Positions 10,366 through 20,662 of a stretch of DNA of 64,000 bases are shown piece after piece. The notes beneath the pieces are model-generated. The model had not been told where the DNA came from and searched no databases. It worked only from the letters and a program-made list of their open reading frames with translations. The stretch is from Chondrus crispus (taxonomy: Eukaryota; Rhodophyta; Florideophyceae; Gigartinales; Gigartinaceae): assembly GCF_000350225.1 (NCBI RefSeq), contig NW_005179123.1:62001-126000 (forward strand), given 5' to 3'. A program made the translations under genes and the position numbers. The number at the start of each line of letters is the position of its first letter. The stretch's first letter is position 1.

Positions 10366-11080
10366 CGCGCGCCCTTGCCCCGAGTGGCGAGGGACGCGCG
10401 ACAGGTAAAGACCTCCGTTCGGCACTGCGCCCTCGCCCCCGAAGGGCGAGGGGCGCGGGGCCTCAGACATACCCCGCCGCGCACGCCCTCGCCGCCGACG
10501 GCGAGAGGCCTCAAGAAGGACGACCGCCGCACGCGCCCTCGCAACCGATAACGAAGGGCGCCGGGTAAAGAAATTTGCCGAGGGCTCGCGCTCCCGTCAC
10601 AGACGGCGAGAGCGGGGAGGGCACGCACAAAGAAGAATAAGTACGTCCACGCCCTCCCCCCGATGGCAAGGCGCGTGCGCGGGCAAGAAGCCGGAGCGCG
10701 AGGAGCGCCGGAAAAAGTCCTCGGGGAGCGCCGCGGGCCGAGCTTTCGAGGCCCAGGCGCTGCCACGAGGACTTCCGCCGCACCGCAGCGCGAAGGTCGC
10801 GCGCCGCGCCCTCGCCATCGGCGGCGAGGGCCGGCAAACATAAGCAACTTCGCCGTGCGTCGTCTCGCGCCGTGCCCTCGCCATCGGCGGCGAGGGCCGG
10901 CAAACATAAGCAACGTCGCCGTGCGTCATCTCGCGCCGTGCCCTCGCCATCGGCGGCGAGGGCCAGCAAACATAAGGATCGTCGTCGCGCGTCGTCGTGC
11001 GCGGCGCCCTCGCCACGGACGGCGGGAGGTATTGAGAAGAATGCGCGCTGCGCGGCCTGCCCTCGCCCCTACAGCGAGAG
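10366..11080. repeat. Array of GC-rich hairpin units, 66-bp period at its 3' end
   Basis: Repeated inverted pairs of the form CCCTCGCC...GGCGAGGG separated by 4-10 bases. The clearest copies start at 10808, 10874, 10940 and 11006, exactly 66 bp apart, and share GGCGAGGGCC(G/A)GCAAACATAAG. Upstream, degenerate copies recur every 50-65 bases from about 10366 (for example around 10427, 10487, 10543). Because 66 is a multiple of 3, spurious frames across it show 22-residue periodicity. It lies between pol and the 3' end of the antisense ORF. Confidence 0.8.
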
Positions 11081-11463
11081 GCACCATGGAGACAAACTGG
11101 CGCACGCCGTGCCCCTTCATGCCTGACGGTCCGTTCTGTCACGAGTCCTGTCGGGCCGGCCCGCTTCGAAGATCGAGGACACCAATGACGACACGCCCCC
11201 TGTCCTGGAGTCTACGACGGACCTCGTCCCCTATCTCCGGGAACGAGCCGTGAGCAGCCACGAATGAGGAGCTCACCGCGGACGCCTACGCCGCTCTCGG
11301 TCCACGACACACGGCGAGGGATCATCAGCGGAGCGTCGCCGGACCCTCCCGCGGCTCGAAGGAAGGCGGGAGAGGGGGCGCGCAAGCGCACGCGTCAGCA
11401 CGAGGACAATTGCGTTTACTGTGGCAAGAGGCCAAGACAGTCCTTACCCTACCTCTGTCTCTC

Positions 11464-13830
11464 TTATCGACGGAGGCCCGCGGCCGCGTAGTGGACTAGC
11501 CATCCGAGCGGTAAGCGGTTAGCGTCATTCGGGGTCACGCGGGACCCCGATTCGTAGTAATACGGAGGACAGTACCCCGGATACGGAGGGGCTTCGACGT
11601 CCACCTCCGTGAGGCTGGGCATCGCGAGGCGGACGTCCTGGGCGTCGACGCGCGCCGTCTCGTCGCGAAGATCGTAACCCCGAGACGAAGGAGGGTCGGT
11701 CCCGTAGTTCGCATACCGGTCGCGGACTACGGGCGCGATCGGACCGCGAAGAAAAGCACTCCCCGCTGGCGAGGGCATTGACCGAGACGCACGAAGACTA
11801 TTGCGCTCGCGCCGGTAGCGCTCAAGGTCGTGCCGCGCGCGTTCGTACGCCGCCCGCAAGGACGACAACTCGTAATGTAACCGCTGTAGTTCCGCCGTCC
11901 TCGCCTGCAAGTCGCGACGAAGGCCCCGCGCCTCGTCGCTCCGAGCCAGAAACCAGGCCCCTAGGGTGCTGATAACCCCACCCACGGTCCACGAACGATG
12001 GATGGCCGCACCCAGAGCTCGCCTTAATTCGGGAATGGCTGCCAGCTCCTCCTGGGGGAGTACGAGGGCGCGCACGACGCGCGCATGGGCAGGTTCTTGC
12101 CTCACTAAGTCAAGAGGCGAGACAAGGAGTACGACTTGCGTGGGCGTGACGCCCTCTGAGGACCCGTGAGTATTGGAAAAGGGGGTCACAGGAAAGGGAT
12201 TCGGGACGGAGCCAACGAGATCCGGGCCCACCGCATCGAGGTCCTTGTAGCGCTTTCGTCGGCCACGTCGGCTTTCGGAACCGACGCCTCCCCTCTTCCC
12301 CGTATTCCCGACGACCGGGGGATTTGGGGAGGAGCGCGCGAAAAAAGCATCACCGGTCGGTTCGTACGAGAGGTAGGAGCTCCGTGTCCCCGTGGTGTAG
12401 TCTAGCCACGCCCGATGGTGACGCGCGCTGACTTCCCCGGCGCGAGACATGAGCGCAACCGCGTGACCAAACGTCCACGGGACATGACCCGAGCCGTGCT
12501 CCGAAGGGTGACGGGCCACCTCCGGAAGAGTGGACGCGACCCGCCCCACGAACGTGATGACTGGGCCCGGCTGGAGAAACACCCGCGCGTGCGCATGCAC
12601 CTCAGCCATAAAGCCGCAGCACACGGACCACGCCCACTCGCGTCGGTAATTGTACGCGAGCCGTGAGTGGGCTGGGTGCTGCCGATCCGCGCAGGCATAA
12701 CCGAAATGTTTCAACACGGGAGGCAGTAGCGGATGTATGCCCAAGGAGGGAAAAGCGTCCACTACGTCGAGGGGGAGCGGGGGGAAATCCTCGGACGACA
12801 ATCCAGACGCAAAAGACGCCGAACGAACGACACGGCCGTCAGTCTCATCCCTCCCCCGATACGCAGCCCAATCGTAATGGGCGAATCCCACTCCATGAAG
12901 GCGCATAAGGGAACAGGACGATTTCTGCAGAGCGACCAACGGCTGTGTGTACGCGAACGGGCGAGGGGAGACGTACAGCGCGGACACTTCGGGTAGTAAG
13001 AATCGTCGCGGATCGAACTGCCCCGGACCGGCCAGGTACGAACCCATCCGGTCCACGTACGTCACCTCGGCGACACTGTACGCAAACGAACGATCGCCGG
13101 GCAACTCGTCGGGCAGCTGGTATCCGGAACCGCCGCCCTCCTCCATCAGCCGATTCAAGGACGCGGACGCCTCCTCGGCGCCACCAGTCTCGTAGACCTT
13201 CAGGACACGGGCTAAGTCCGGTCGAAGCCATGCCCGCGCCACCACCTCCTCGATAGCCACCCCCGAGCGACCCTGACGCCGCCACGGGTACTGGAGGTCG
13301 CTGACGGGAAGCAGCGCTAGGTCTACCGATGGCGACCCCAACCACTGGGTCGTGGACTCGCCCTCCCCATTTCCCACGTCGGCAACAGCTGTTGCCCTGG
13401 GATAGGGCATGGTCGACCGTGCTGGAGACCGGCGAGTCGGACGAGCGGTTCCCTCCGAACCTAGGGCCGCTGGCACTGGCGCAGCAGCCGTGTCCCGCGC
13501 AATCGCGCCCGCTGTAGCAGGACGTACAGCACCACCAGCGGACGACGCTTGGGCAGGCCGAAAAGACAGGACGGGTCTCCCGGAATCTGAGGCCGGGGTC
13601 ACGAGCTCGACAGAGACAGTAGACGACCGGCTCCTCGTCCTTTGAAAAGGCGGGCGTGTCGTAGTCTCTGCGACGCTCTCGGTACCGCCGGACGCCACGA
13701 CGGTCGACGGCGACCCCGCCAATACCACAGGAGCAGAGGTCACGGCCGGAGGTCCGGGCACGGCCGCCGCGACGACAAGCGGCGGCAACGGCAACGGCGG
13801 CGGAGATGGGCCCGGAGTTGGGTCGCCCAT
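11464..13830 (-). CDS. Antisense ORF protein of the gypsy element, function unknown
   Basis: 788 residues from ATG at 13830 (minus strand) to TAA at 11464-11466; the frame is also open a further 54 codons upstream without an ATG. The N-terminal roughly 150 residues are Pro/Ala/Ser/Thr-rich and probably disordered. A conserved core of about 400 residues follows, rich in aromatic residues. It shares blocks with the ORF at 16-1563, which supports real coding. Near the C-terminus a short hydrophobic helix (GGVISTLGAWFLA) precedes a charged heptad-like stretch rich in Leu/Arg/Glu, probably a coiled coil. No catalytic motif, zinc finger or envelope-like signal was recognised. Transcription would have to start from the 3' LTR side on the opposite strand. 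Known parallel: plant Tat-lineage gypsy elements carry extra sense or antisense ORFs between pol and the 3' LTR; I see no sequence resemblance to them. Confidence 0.75.
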   Translation of the reverse strand: MGDPTPGPSPPPLPLPPLVVAAAVPGPPAVTSAPVVLAGSPSTVVASGGTESVAETTTRPPFQRTRSRSSTVSVELVTPASDSGRPVLSFRPAQASSAGGAVRPATAGAIARDTAAAPVPAALGSEGTARPTRRSPARSTMPYPRATAVADVGNGEGESTTQWLGSPSVDLALLPVSDLQYPWRRQGRSGVAIEEVVARAWLRPDLARVLKVYETGGAEEASASLNRLMEEGGGSGYQLPDELPGDRSFAYSVAEVTYVDRMGSYLAGPGQFDPRRFLLPEVSALYVSPRPFAYTQPLVALQKSSCSLMRLHGVGFAHYDWAAYRGRDETDGRVVRSASFASGLSSEDFPPLPLDVVDAFPSLGIHPLLPPVLKHFGYACADRQHPAHSRLAYNYRREWAWSVCCGFMAEVHAHARVFLQPGPVITFVGRVASTLPEVARHPSEHGSGHVPWTFGHAVALMSRAGEVSARHHRAWLDYTTGTRSSYLSYEPTGDAFFARSSPNPPVVGNTGKRGGVGSESRRGRRKRYKDLDAVGPDLVGSVPNPFPVTPFSNTHGSSEGVTPTQVVLLVSPLDLVRQEPAHARVVRALVLPQEELAAIPELRRALGAAIHRSWTVGGVISTLGAWFLARSDEARGLRRDLQARTAELQRLHYELSSLRAAYERARHDLERYRRERNSLRASRSMPSPAGSAFLRGPIAPVVRDRYANYGTDPPSSRGYDLRDETARVDAQDVRLAMPSLTEVDVEAPPYPGYCPPYYYESGSRVTPNDANRLPLGWLVHYAAAGLRR

Positions 13831-14081
13831 GCCTATACCAGGGGACGCGGAGAGTCGAGCGAAGAGGACGGTGCTGGACGAGCAAATGGGAGCGGCAGGG
13901 AAGCGAACAAGTGGAAAGCGGCGAGCCACACGGGCAAAGCGAGAGCAGCGACACGGGGAGTGAAGGGGGCACAGGTCACCACGGAGGGACACGAGCGAGT
14001 GTGACCACCGTCGCGACAGGACAGGCGGAAGAGAAGGAACACGCTCTACAAGCCCAGGAGTGAACGCGGACGTTCACCCTT

Positions 14082-14094
14082 GAGAGGGGGGTGA
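14082..14094 (+). other. Polypurine tract
   Basis: GAGAGGGGGGTGA lies immediately 5' of the 3' LTR, the usual position for the plus-strand DNA primer. Confidence 0.75.
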
Positions 14095-14694
14095 TGTGGT
14101 ATAACCCCAAATGGAAGTTCGGAAATTAGATTAGGATTAGATCAGCGACAGTAAGGCACGAGCTTTACAGCTACGCGCGCACACACGTGTCCTCCACGTG
14201 TACGGGACGCGTACTACACGTGGACTGTCAGCCCCGACGGCTGACAGCGTTACAGTGTCGGTCGACCGGCACTACTGTAGAGTTATGATAGACTACAATG
14301 TACATTAAATATGAGCGGACCGCCGGCGGTGGAGGACGACAAGGACGGACTTGTCAAGGATCCTCCACCTTGGTCCGCCCGCTTACTTTTAGGTACTTCC
14401 GTCCGTTTTACCTAGGAGTTGCACCGCGCACGGGTTGAGGACGCGCGTAGCACGCCCACGAGCCGGCTCCACCTCCGCCCGTCGGTACTGGATCGTCACC
14501 CAGTACCGCTCCGGGGCGTCGAGGCGTAGAACCGCTGGCGCGTGCGCGCGTCCTCCCCGATCCCGCTCTACCACCGCTATCTCGAGCCCGTGCTCGGTAC
14601 CGTGGGTGGGCCGTGCTTCTGTCTTCTCGCCGATCGGGGTCTTTCCGAACTGTCAGTACTCACCCCCCTCGTCGTTGGGGGTGATTATACTACA
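14095..14694 (+). repeat. 3' LTR, 600 bp
   Basis: Same length and ends as the 5' LTR. It is followed by GAGCG, the duplicated target. The hairpin of the left copy is conserved at 14315-14378, its one difference lying in the terminal loop (C to G). Confidence 0.92.
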
Positions 14695-14699
14695 GAGCG

Positions 14700-15237
14700 G
14701 ACGGATGACGCGCACCCCTGAGTCGAAAGCCTGGCAAAGATTCTCCAATTCCACTTCTTGGGTACTATGTATGTCACTATCCAGCGATAAAAACCTCCCT
14801 ACAGACTCAGCGCCTTCGAAGTCAGTCTCGCGACTTTCCCAGACTCGTGAAATGCGCTCGTACCAGGAGCAATCGGGCGTGTCTCCATTACGGTAGGCTT
14901 TTCGTAGCCACTTGACGAGGCGGGAAACCGGAGGTCTTGATCTGAATTCCATCCGGACGGCAGTGGACCAAATCCCTCCTCCGCATCTCTGAAACAGGAG
15001 ATCAGCAGCACTATTCCGCTGGGAACTGCGGCCACCCATCACGGTGCAAACACCTCCCGCCAGCTCACAGAGTAGAAATTTGCGAGGAGATCCTCGGGGT
15101 CACTGCATTTAGAATGGTTTCCATGGTGAGGCGCGCTGCGTGAAAGCTAAACAAGGAACTCTACCTCGGAGTCAAACGTCAAGTGACAGCGAAGACAACT
15201 CGTCTAAGTACTCTTCTATCTCGGTCACTAATTTCAC
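14700..15237. other. Right flank of the first element, possible decayed coding sequence
   Basis: The first few codons (plus strand) continue the homologue interrupted at 1588. Beyond about 14715 that similarity fades. On the minus strand a frame of about 110 codons (ATG at 15039) runs toward the LTR with plausible composition (GGGIWSTAV, SRLVKWLRKAYRNG), but it matches nothing I recognise and ends only inside the LTR. Probably relic sequence. Confidence 0.35.
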
Positions 15238-15241
15238 CAGG

Positions 15242-15721
15242 TGTGACAGGTCACAAAAAAACGAAAGCGCTTAGGGAAGCTGCGAGGAGACGAAGGGAAC
15301 TGATCTGGGATCACTGCCCGCGGGGTCGTCTCTTAAACGTGCTCGTCTCTCTACGAACTTAGGCAAAAACACAGAATGGCGATGTCGCTCTGCCGGGGTC
15401 CTCTTCCCTCCCGGAGAGCGCTGCCTTTAATCCCTTTCTCACCTTTCTCTCCTTACCCCTTCCAGAGGCCCACAGGCACTGGCTGCTAATTCCGACTCAG
15501 CCAATTCGGTCGGGGCTTCTGGAAAGGGGCGCGGAGCATCTCTCCCTTTCACGCACTACTGTCGTGCAGAGACGGTCCGTACCAACAGCGGAACGCACTA
15601 CTCACTGTAGGCCGCATGTATCGGCGGCTGGTACGCCATTCGGATAGCTGCAGTGCAACCGCGGTTGCACAAGGCCTCTAGTGCGCGGCGCTCGTGATGT
15701 AAAACGTCGCTCGGCGTTATA
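15242..15721 (-). repeat. 3' LTR of the second element (left copy), 480 bp
   Basis: Begins TGTGACAGGTCACA and ends GGCGTTATA. It matches 20663-21142 with about 7 substitutions by eye. It contains a perfect palindrome GTGCAACCGCGGTTGCAC. Confidence 0.9.
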
Positions 15722-15928
15722 GTTCCCCATGAAGTGTGCAGTTGGCGGATGGGAGAGTGGTTGTACTGTAGAACCGGAGCGTACAGCGAAATCAATGCAA
15801 CGAAAACAAGAACTTTAGTTCAGCCAGCATAAGCCGAGCGCTTTTTGTTTCAGCTTGCGTTTGGCCGAGGAATTCAGGAAGTCTTCCAAAAATCCTGAAA
15901 GGTCCTCATAAACCTGCAACAGCGGCTC

Positions 15929-16504
15929 CTACGTGAGATCTACCTGATCAGGTAGTCCCTGCCACTCGACAAGTATTTCTAGGCCATTGCCTGTCTCACG
16001 AATATCTCGGAGAGCTTTGGCATCCTGATACGTCGTTTCGGAGTGTTCCACTGCACGAAGGAGATTGGGATCAACAGGTTTTCCGTCAAAACCAGAGCAA
16101 TACATCGTGAGACGTCTTGCGTGCACTGTCTCACGCTTTCCATTCAAGAGATTCTTGACCACGTAGACCCAGTCGGATTCGACGGACGCTACCCTTCGAG
16201 GTCCACGCCACACGAATTGTAGTTTATGCCCTTTTTTCTGAGCGCGGCGAACCAGGACGAAATCTCCAACTTCAAAGTTAGCCGGTAAAACATTCGTTCC
16301 GGCGGTGTGCTGGGATACAGCCCTAGCGCGAGCGGCGGTCACCCGTTCTCCAACATCGCGGTGCATGGCTTCCAGAGCGCCTTGGGTTTCGTCAATATTG
16401 ATTAGTTGCCTAGCACGAACCTCGGATACCGCGGGTACTTCTCCATATTTTTCGAGGGGCAACGCACGCAGTAACGGCTTCGTGGGGAGATGTGAGGTGA
16501 ACAC
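15929..16504 (-). pseudogene. Integrase C-terminal region and chromodomain-like end
   Basis: 191-codon frame ending TGA/TAG at 15929. It contains an SH3-like integrase C-terminal segment (NFEVGDFVLVRRAQKKGHKL, then WRGPRRV) and ends in a chromodomain start (LEILVEWQGLPDQ). It is displaced from the integrase catalytic frame by a frameshift near 16550-16570; the two frames overlap from 16410 to 16504. Confidence 0.75.
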
Positions 16505-17261
16505 CTCCAGCGGTGTGCGATAGACTCCGGAATGCGACGGGTCTCTCAGGCCAAGACGTTTGAGAAAGGGACTGATTTAGAACCGACTGAACGCATTCTG
16601 TGACAGCGGGCCAGTCCTTCTGTGCTAAACGAAACTCATGAAGCACGTCCTTGCAGGCTCGCAGAACCTCTCGACAGACGCGTTCAACGGACTCATTGGC
16701 CCAGGGGGAATACGCTGTTGTGAAATGGTGGCCCATCTTGAGCTCCTCTGTCAGATCGCGCACGAGTCGGCACTTGAAATGCGGACCTTGGTCTGACACC
16801 AACCATTCCATGGAACCAAACACAGCGATCCAGGTAGCCAACGCCTCAGCCGCTGCATCGCTTGTGGCGGCCGCAGCCGGCCATAGCCACACGTAGGATG
16901 ACAAGTCGTCCCTGATCACGAGGAGGTACTTGACGCTGCTGCTACTTGCCCCCATGAAAAGGAAGTCCATATGCATGACTTCGTTCGGTCTATCTCCATG
17001 AAGCCCGTGACCAAAAGACCGCGGCACTATCTCTCCTGTCTTTGTGAACATGCAATGCAGGCAACCGCGCAAAAATGCGGCGACGTCGTGACTCATACGT
17101 TCCCACACAAAATCTTCACGCAGAACGCTCTCCGTGGCATCCTGGCCCCGATGCCCCATGGAGCCACAATGTGATAGTACGAGCAGCTTCGTTTTGAGTT
17201 CTGTGTCCTCAGCCGGGATCCATGTGCGTCCGTCCTTCTTCAGCAATCCGTCTTTCCCCAT
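16410..17261 (-). pseudogene. Integrase zinc-binding and catalytic domains
   Basis: 284-codon frame with an HHCC finger (SHCGSMGHRG ... CLHC) and the catalytic triad in MHMDFLF, VSDQGPHF and NESVERVCREV. The three acidic residues are present. Upstream it is separated from the RNase H frame, in the same frame, by a stop at 17277-17279. Downstream it runs out of frame near 16560, losing its C-terminal domain. Confidence 0.82.
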
Positions 17262-17276
17262 CGTCAGCCTCTTCAG

Positions 17277-18055
17277 TTAGCAGGGAGCGCGCTGCTGCGA
17301 CGCACGTAGGACCGCTTGATCCGGCCACGAAATATCACTCGGCGACGGCACGATCTGCTCGGCAGTCACGAAAAGGCTACAGACTCTGCGTGTCGCCAGT
17401 CTCGCGACCCGATATCCCTTAGTCCAACGGGTCAGCATGTCTGCAAAAACGTTCTTCTTTCCCTCGATGTGCTCGATCGAGTAGTCAAATCGCGACAGAA
17501 AAAGCGCCCATCGCTGGACCTTGGATATCACGTGGCGCCCTAGAGCGGGCTCCAAAGCCAGAGGAGCAAATAAAAAAAGTAAATTGCGATGATCAGTGAA
17601 CACATGCACAGGCTGGTCACTGAGGAAAAGGTACTCACCCTTGTCAAAAGTCTGGAATATAGCATAACCTTCCTGCTCGAAGGTACTCCAATTTAGCTCT
17701 GCACCCTAAAACCAGCCCCCAAGAAGGCCAGAGGCTCATGTTTCTGTTCCTCTACCGGAAGCCGTAGCTGCTTGGGATCAGTCTGTGTCACCACACCAGA
17801 CCAAAATCGCTGCGATGCGTCCGTGTAGACACATATGACTTTACCAGTCTTCGGGTACATCAGCTGCACGGCGTTGCGAATGCTGTTCTGCAATTCACGA
17901 AACGCAGATTCATGAACGGCGCCCCAGGATAGTTTTCGCAACGACAGGCCCCGTATGGAGCGCTTCGTGCGTCTTCCAGTTACGAGGTAAGCCTCTTCCA
18001 AAATGTCCACCAGCGGAGCCACGCGGCGGGCAAAATCAGGGATGGACACCGCCAT
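17277..18055 (-). pseudogene. RT connection and RNase H region, two frames
   Basis: 18055-17693 encodes the RT thumb/connection and start of RNase H (VYTDASQRFWSGVVTQ). A frameshift near 17700 moves the reading to the frame ending at 17277, which holds VFTDHRNLLFLF and FDYSIEHIEGKKNVFADMLTRW, the conserved RNase H end. The TGA at 18056-18058 that separates this from the RT frame stands in the same frame. Confidence 0.78.
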
Positions 18056-18849
18056 TCACCGGCAGCAGTGGACGAACTGACACAACTCATCAGCAGTTTC
18101 GGGCGTGCACATGTTCCGTAGGCCCTCGACCCGCGCTGGGTCCATACAGTAACCGTTCCCGCTCACTATACGCCCACACCACTTTATCTCACGAGCGAAA
18201 AACTTACACATGCGTGCCGAGAGAAAAAGGTTGCGTTCCTTGCATATCTCGAAGAAACGCCGCAGGCAGCGCAGTAGTTCAGCCTCACTCTGTGTATGAA
18301 GATTAAAGTCGTCCAACCAGGCCTTCATGTTAGGTCTCAATTCCTGAAAAAGGGGCTCGATGGTGGACTGGAAATACGATGTGGCATTAGTTAGCCCGGG
18401 GAGGGCGCGCGTTGATGAGTAAGTACCATTTGGGCAAACAATGCCGCACGCACTGTACGAGTCTGGGTGAACGGGGAGTTGCCAATAGCCAGAGCAGAAA
18501 TCTAGCGTTGCGAAAAACTTGCTGTTCGCAAAGTCCTGCACCTCGGAGTCCAGGTGTGGCATGGGCCACGCCTGCTTGACTGTAGCTGCATTGACCGGTC
18601 TGAGGTCGATGGCGAGGCGGAGCTGGGCCTTTGAACCAGGCTTCAGGACCAGTAGCGGAGCGGCCTGCCACTCCGCATCGGGATTCGGGATGAGGAATCC
18701 CATTTCGACGAGCTTCTTGACATACTCGTTTAAGAAGGCACGCTGATGCGTAGGATAACGCCTAGCTTTCACCTTCACCGGCCTCTTGTTTGGTAACAGT
18801 TGTACCTTCATAGGCGGCACTCGCGCTGGGTCGGATTTCCCCAGCCTCA
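18056..18849 (-). pseudogene. Reverse transcriptase palm and fingers
   Basis: 254-codon frame containing LRLAIDLRPVNAAT, FFATLDFCSGYWQLPVH and the active site AWLDDF (around 18307-18323). The homologous reading extends a few codons upstream to about 18849 in this frame, where a single-base shift separates it from the protease frame. It ends at TGA 18056-18058, at a site where relatives carry tryptophan. Confidence 0.85.
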
Positions 18850-19935
18850 GTCGAAAACCGACCGGTTCTCCGTCACGATCTTTCGGAGGACAGCAGTCCT
18901 ACTCTCGGAAATGCCTTGTTCCCGGGCGTTTTGGACAGCCTGTTCCAAGGCTGCATCTAGGTCTTCCTCCGGGTCGTCACCGAGATCTATGTAGACCCCA
19001 GTGCCATCAAGGTCATCCTCCTCAGCTCCGTCCTGACTGTGATATGTGCCATGATTCTGACTCATAATGGCAGAGATTCGGCCATCTGCCGGACGGCGAC
19101 TGTCGGCGTCGACTGCCAGTGCTCGTGGGACATTTATGACGCCATCGTGCTTGTCGCACGCGGCCTGAAGCATGGCCTTGTTGTCACAAACAATTGCCTG
19201 GAGAACCTCTCGACCAATGATGACGCACTCAGCGGGCTGGTCGCTGACCTTCCAGGTGATGTTTCGGAGGACCAACTTGACCCCGTGCCTGATGCAGACG
19301 TGTACATCTGCTGTCATACTCCGGCGACATGTCAGCCCCCTGTCCTGATCCAGGAAAGAGTATGTATGCGGCGGCACCAAAGAGGCGACGTGCAAATTGG
19401 GGGCCGCCTCAGCGATCATGTCAAAAACAGCCGGAGGCATGACGTTCCCGTCCGACCCTTGGTCGGCCATAATCACACTCTCGACGGCACCGTCGATGAA
19501 ATTAGCAATGAACAAAGACGAATGGGAGTCTATGGCATCTGGGCCGATGCGACGGACACTACCTTTGCGTTGACCATTCTGCCTGTCGGCCGACCCGGAC
19601 CTCGTATCAAACCTCATCTTTCGCTGTTTACGCCCACGGTATTCATCCTTGTACCTGCGCCTCTGCTCGTCCGACGAGATGGGGCAATCATCTATAAAAT
19701 GATACCTGTCACAAGCCGGGTTGAAGCACTTCGGAGCAAAACTCCTACATTTCTTGCTTTCAGTGCCCGACAGGCTGTCCTTGGGGTGTTTATCCTGGCC
19801 CGAGCTGACGTCACGCTTGGCGTCGCCACGTTGGCCACGACGGCTTTTCTTGCCTTTATTTGTACCCCGATGACGCTTATCGTGCTTTCCGCTCGATTCC
19901 TCGGAAGAGCGGTCCGAGTCGCTGCTCGAGGCCAT
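18847..19935 (-). pseudogene. Gag C-terminal/protease region
   Basis: 362 codons from ATG 19935. The start is Ser/Lys-rich. A zinc knuckle variant C-x4-C-x3-H-x4-C (CFNPACDRYHFIDDC) follows, then a retropepsin-like domain with MADQGSDGN at the expected active-site position. It is in the same frame as the upstream gag and separated from it only by TAG 19957-19959. Confidence 0.75.
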
Positions 19936-19956
19936 TTGCTGCTCACGGGATACCTG

Positions 19957-20622
19957 CTACATCTCGAGGGTCTTTGCCTGCTCGGCCAACACGCGCATGA
20001 AATCGCCAAAGTCCTTCTTGCCAAAGTCTTCATCCTTGCGCCACTGTAGAATTGATCGAATGCGGCTGCGCAGACGAAACGGCTTGATGCGCTTGAGGAT
20101 GTGTTTGATTGAAATATGAGGCTTCCTGGTTGGTAAATCAGCCAGTCCGGCCGCCTGTAAGACCTCTAGATAACGAAGATGCAGACTCCAGACCCGATCC
20201 TCCGCTTCTTTGAGAGACATGTCCATCTTCACATCCTTGACAAGATTGTCAATGCGGTCAAGCTCATACTCCTCGAGTTTATAGGAAGCCTTCTCTTTTA
20301 CGCATTCTCTGATCTGTTCCTCTGAAATGGCTTCCAGGGATTCCGCCTTAATCCACTCGGCGGTCAAGAAAATTCGAAGATAAGAGTCGTCGATCGAAGC
20401 ACAATAGGACGTCGGGGTTATGTGAACACCGGGCTCACGATTTTTCTCAGCAAGCTGTTTCTCGTAAAGCTCTCTCTTCTTCAAGAATGCTGTAAAATAC
20501 TTGGTCGCCACTCCTTCCAGGCGTGGCGCCTCCAAGTTGGTAATGATGGTTTGCCGCACGGTTCCATCTGAAGTGGATGATGGTTTCCTCACGTTCGTCA
20601 TCTTCACTTTTTCCTTCGTCAC
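19957..20622 (-). CDS. gag: Gag of the second element
   Basis: 221 codons, helical and charged (IKHILKRIKPFRLRSRIRSILQWRKDEDFG), with no membrane segment. It ends at a single TAG followed by CAG, after which the same frame runs on to the zinc knuckle and protease. It is the first coding segment after the 5' LTR at 20663. Assignment rests on position and composition rather than a strong motif. Confidence 0.65.
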   Translation of the reverse strand: MTKEKVKMTNVRKPSSTSDGTVRQTIITNLEAPRLEGVATKYFTAFLKKRELYEKQLAEKNREPGVHITPTSYCASIDDSYLRIFLTAEWIKAESLEAISEEQIRECVKEKASYKLEEYELDRIDNLVKDVKMDMSLKEAEDRVWSLHLRYLEVLQAAGLADLPTRKPHISIKHILKRIKPFRLRSRIRSILQWRKDEDFGKKDFGDFMRVLAEQAKTLEM

Positions 20623-20662
20623 GCTAACACTTGATCGTTTCCGATATTGCGCAAGTAATTAC

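Larger units (their letters stand above)
1589..14694 (+). mobile_element. Complete Ty3/gypsy LTR retrotransposon (chromodomain-bearing) with an extra antisense ORF
   Basis: Two 600-bp LTRs with TG...CA ends bound a 13,106-bp element. It is flanked by a perfect 5-bp duplication GAGCG (1584-1588 and 14695-14699). Internal order is 5' LTR, primer-binding region, gag, pol (protease, reverse transcriptase, RNase H, integrase, chromodomain), a GC-rich hairpin array, a large minus-strand ORF, polypurine tract and 3' LTR. Protease-RT-RNaseH-integrase order defines the gypsy/Metaviridae group. By eye the LTRs differ at about 13 of 600 positions. Gag is intact; pol is intact except for a stop inside the chromodomain. 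About 4.5 kb between pol and the 3' LTR is unusually long for the group. Confidence 0.93.

Noticed and set aside
10170..11142. Repeated 22-residue frames on the minus strand
   Set aside because: Periodicity comes from the 66-bp hairpin array; all three frames show it.
14716..15039. Minus-strand ORF next to the 3' LTR as a host gene
   Set aside because: It ends only inside the LTR and overlaps sequence that continues the plus-strand homologue; kept only as a low-confidence note in the flank entry.
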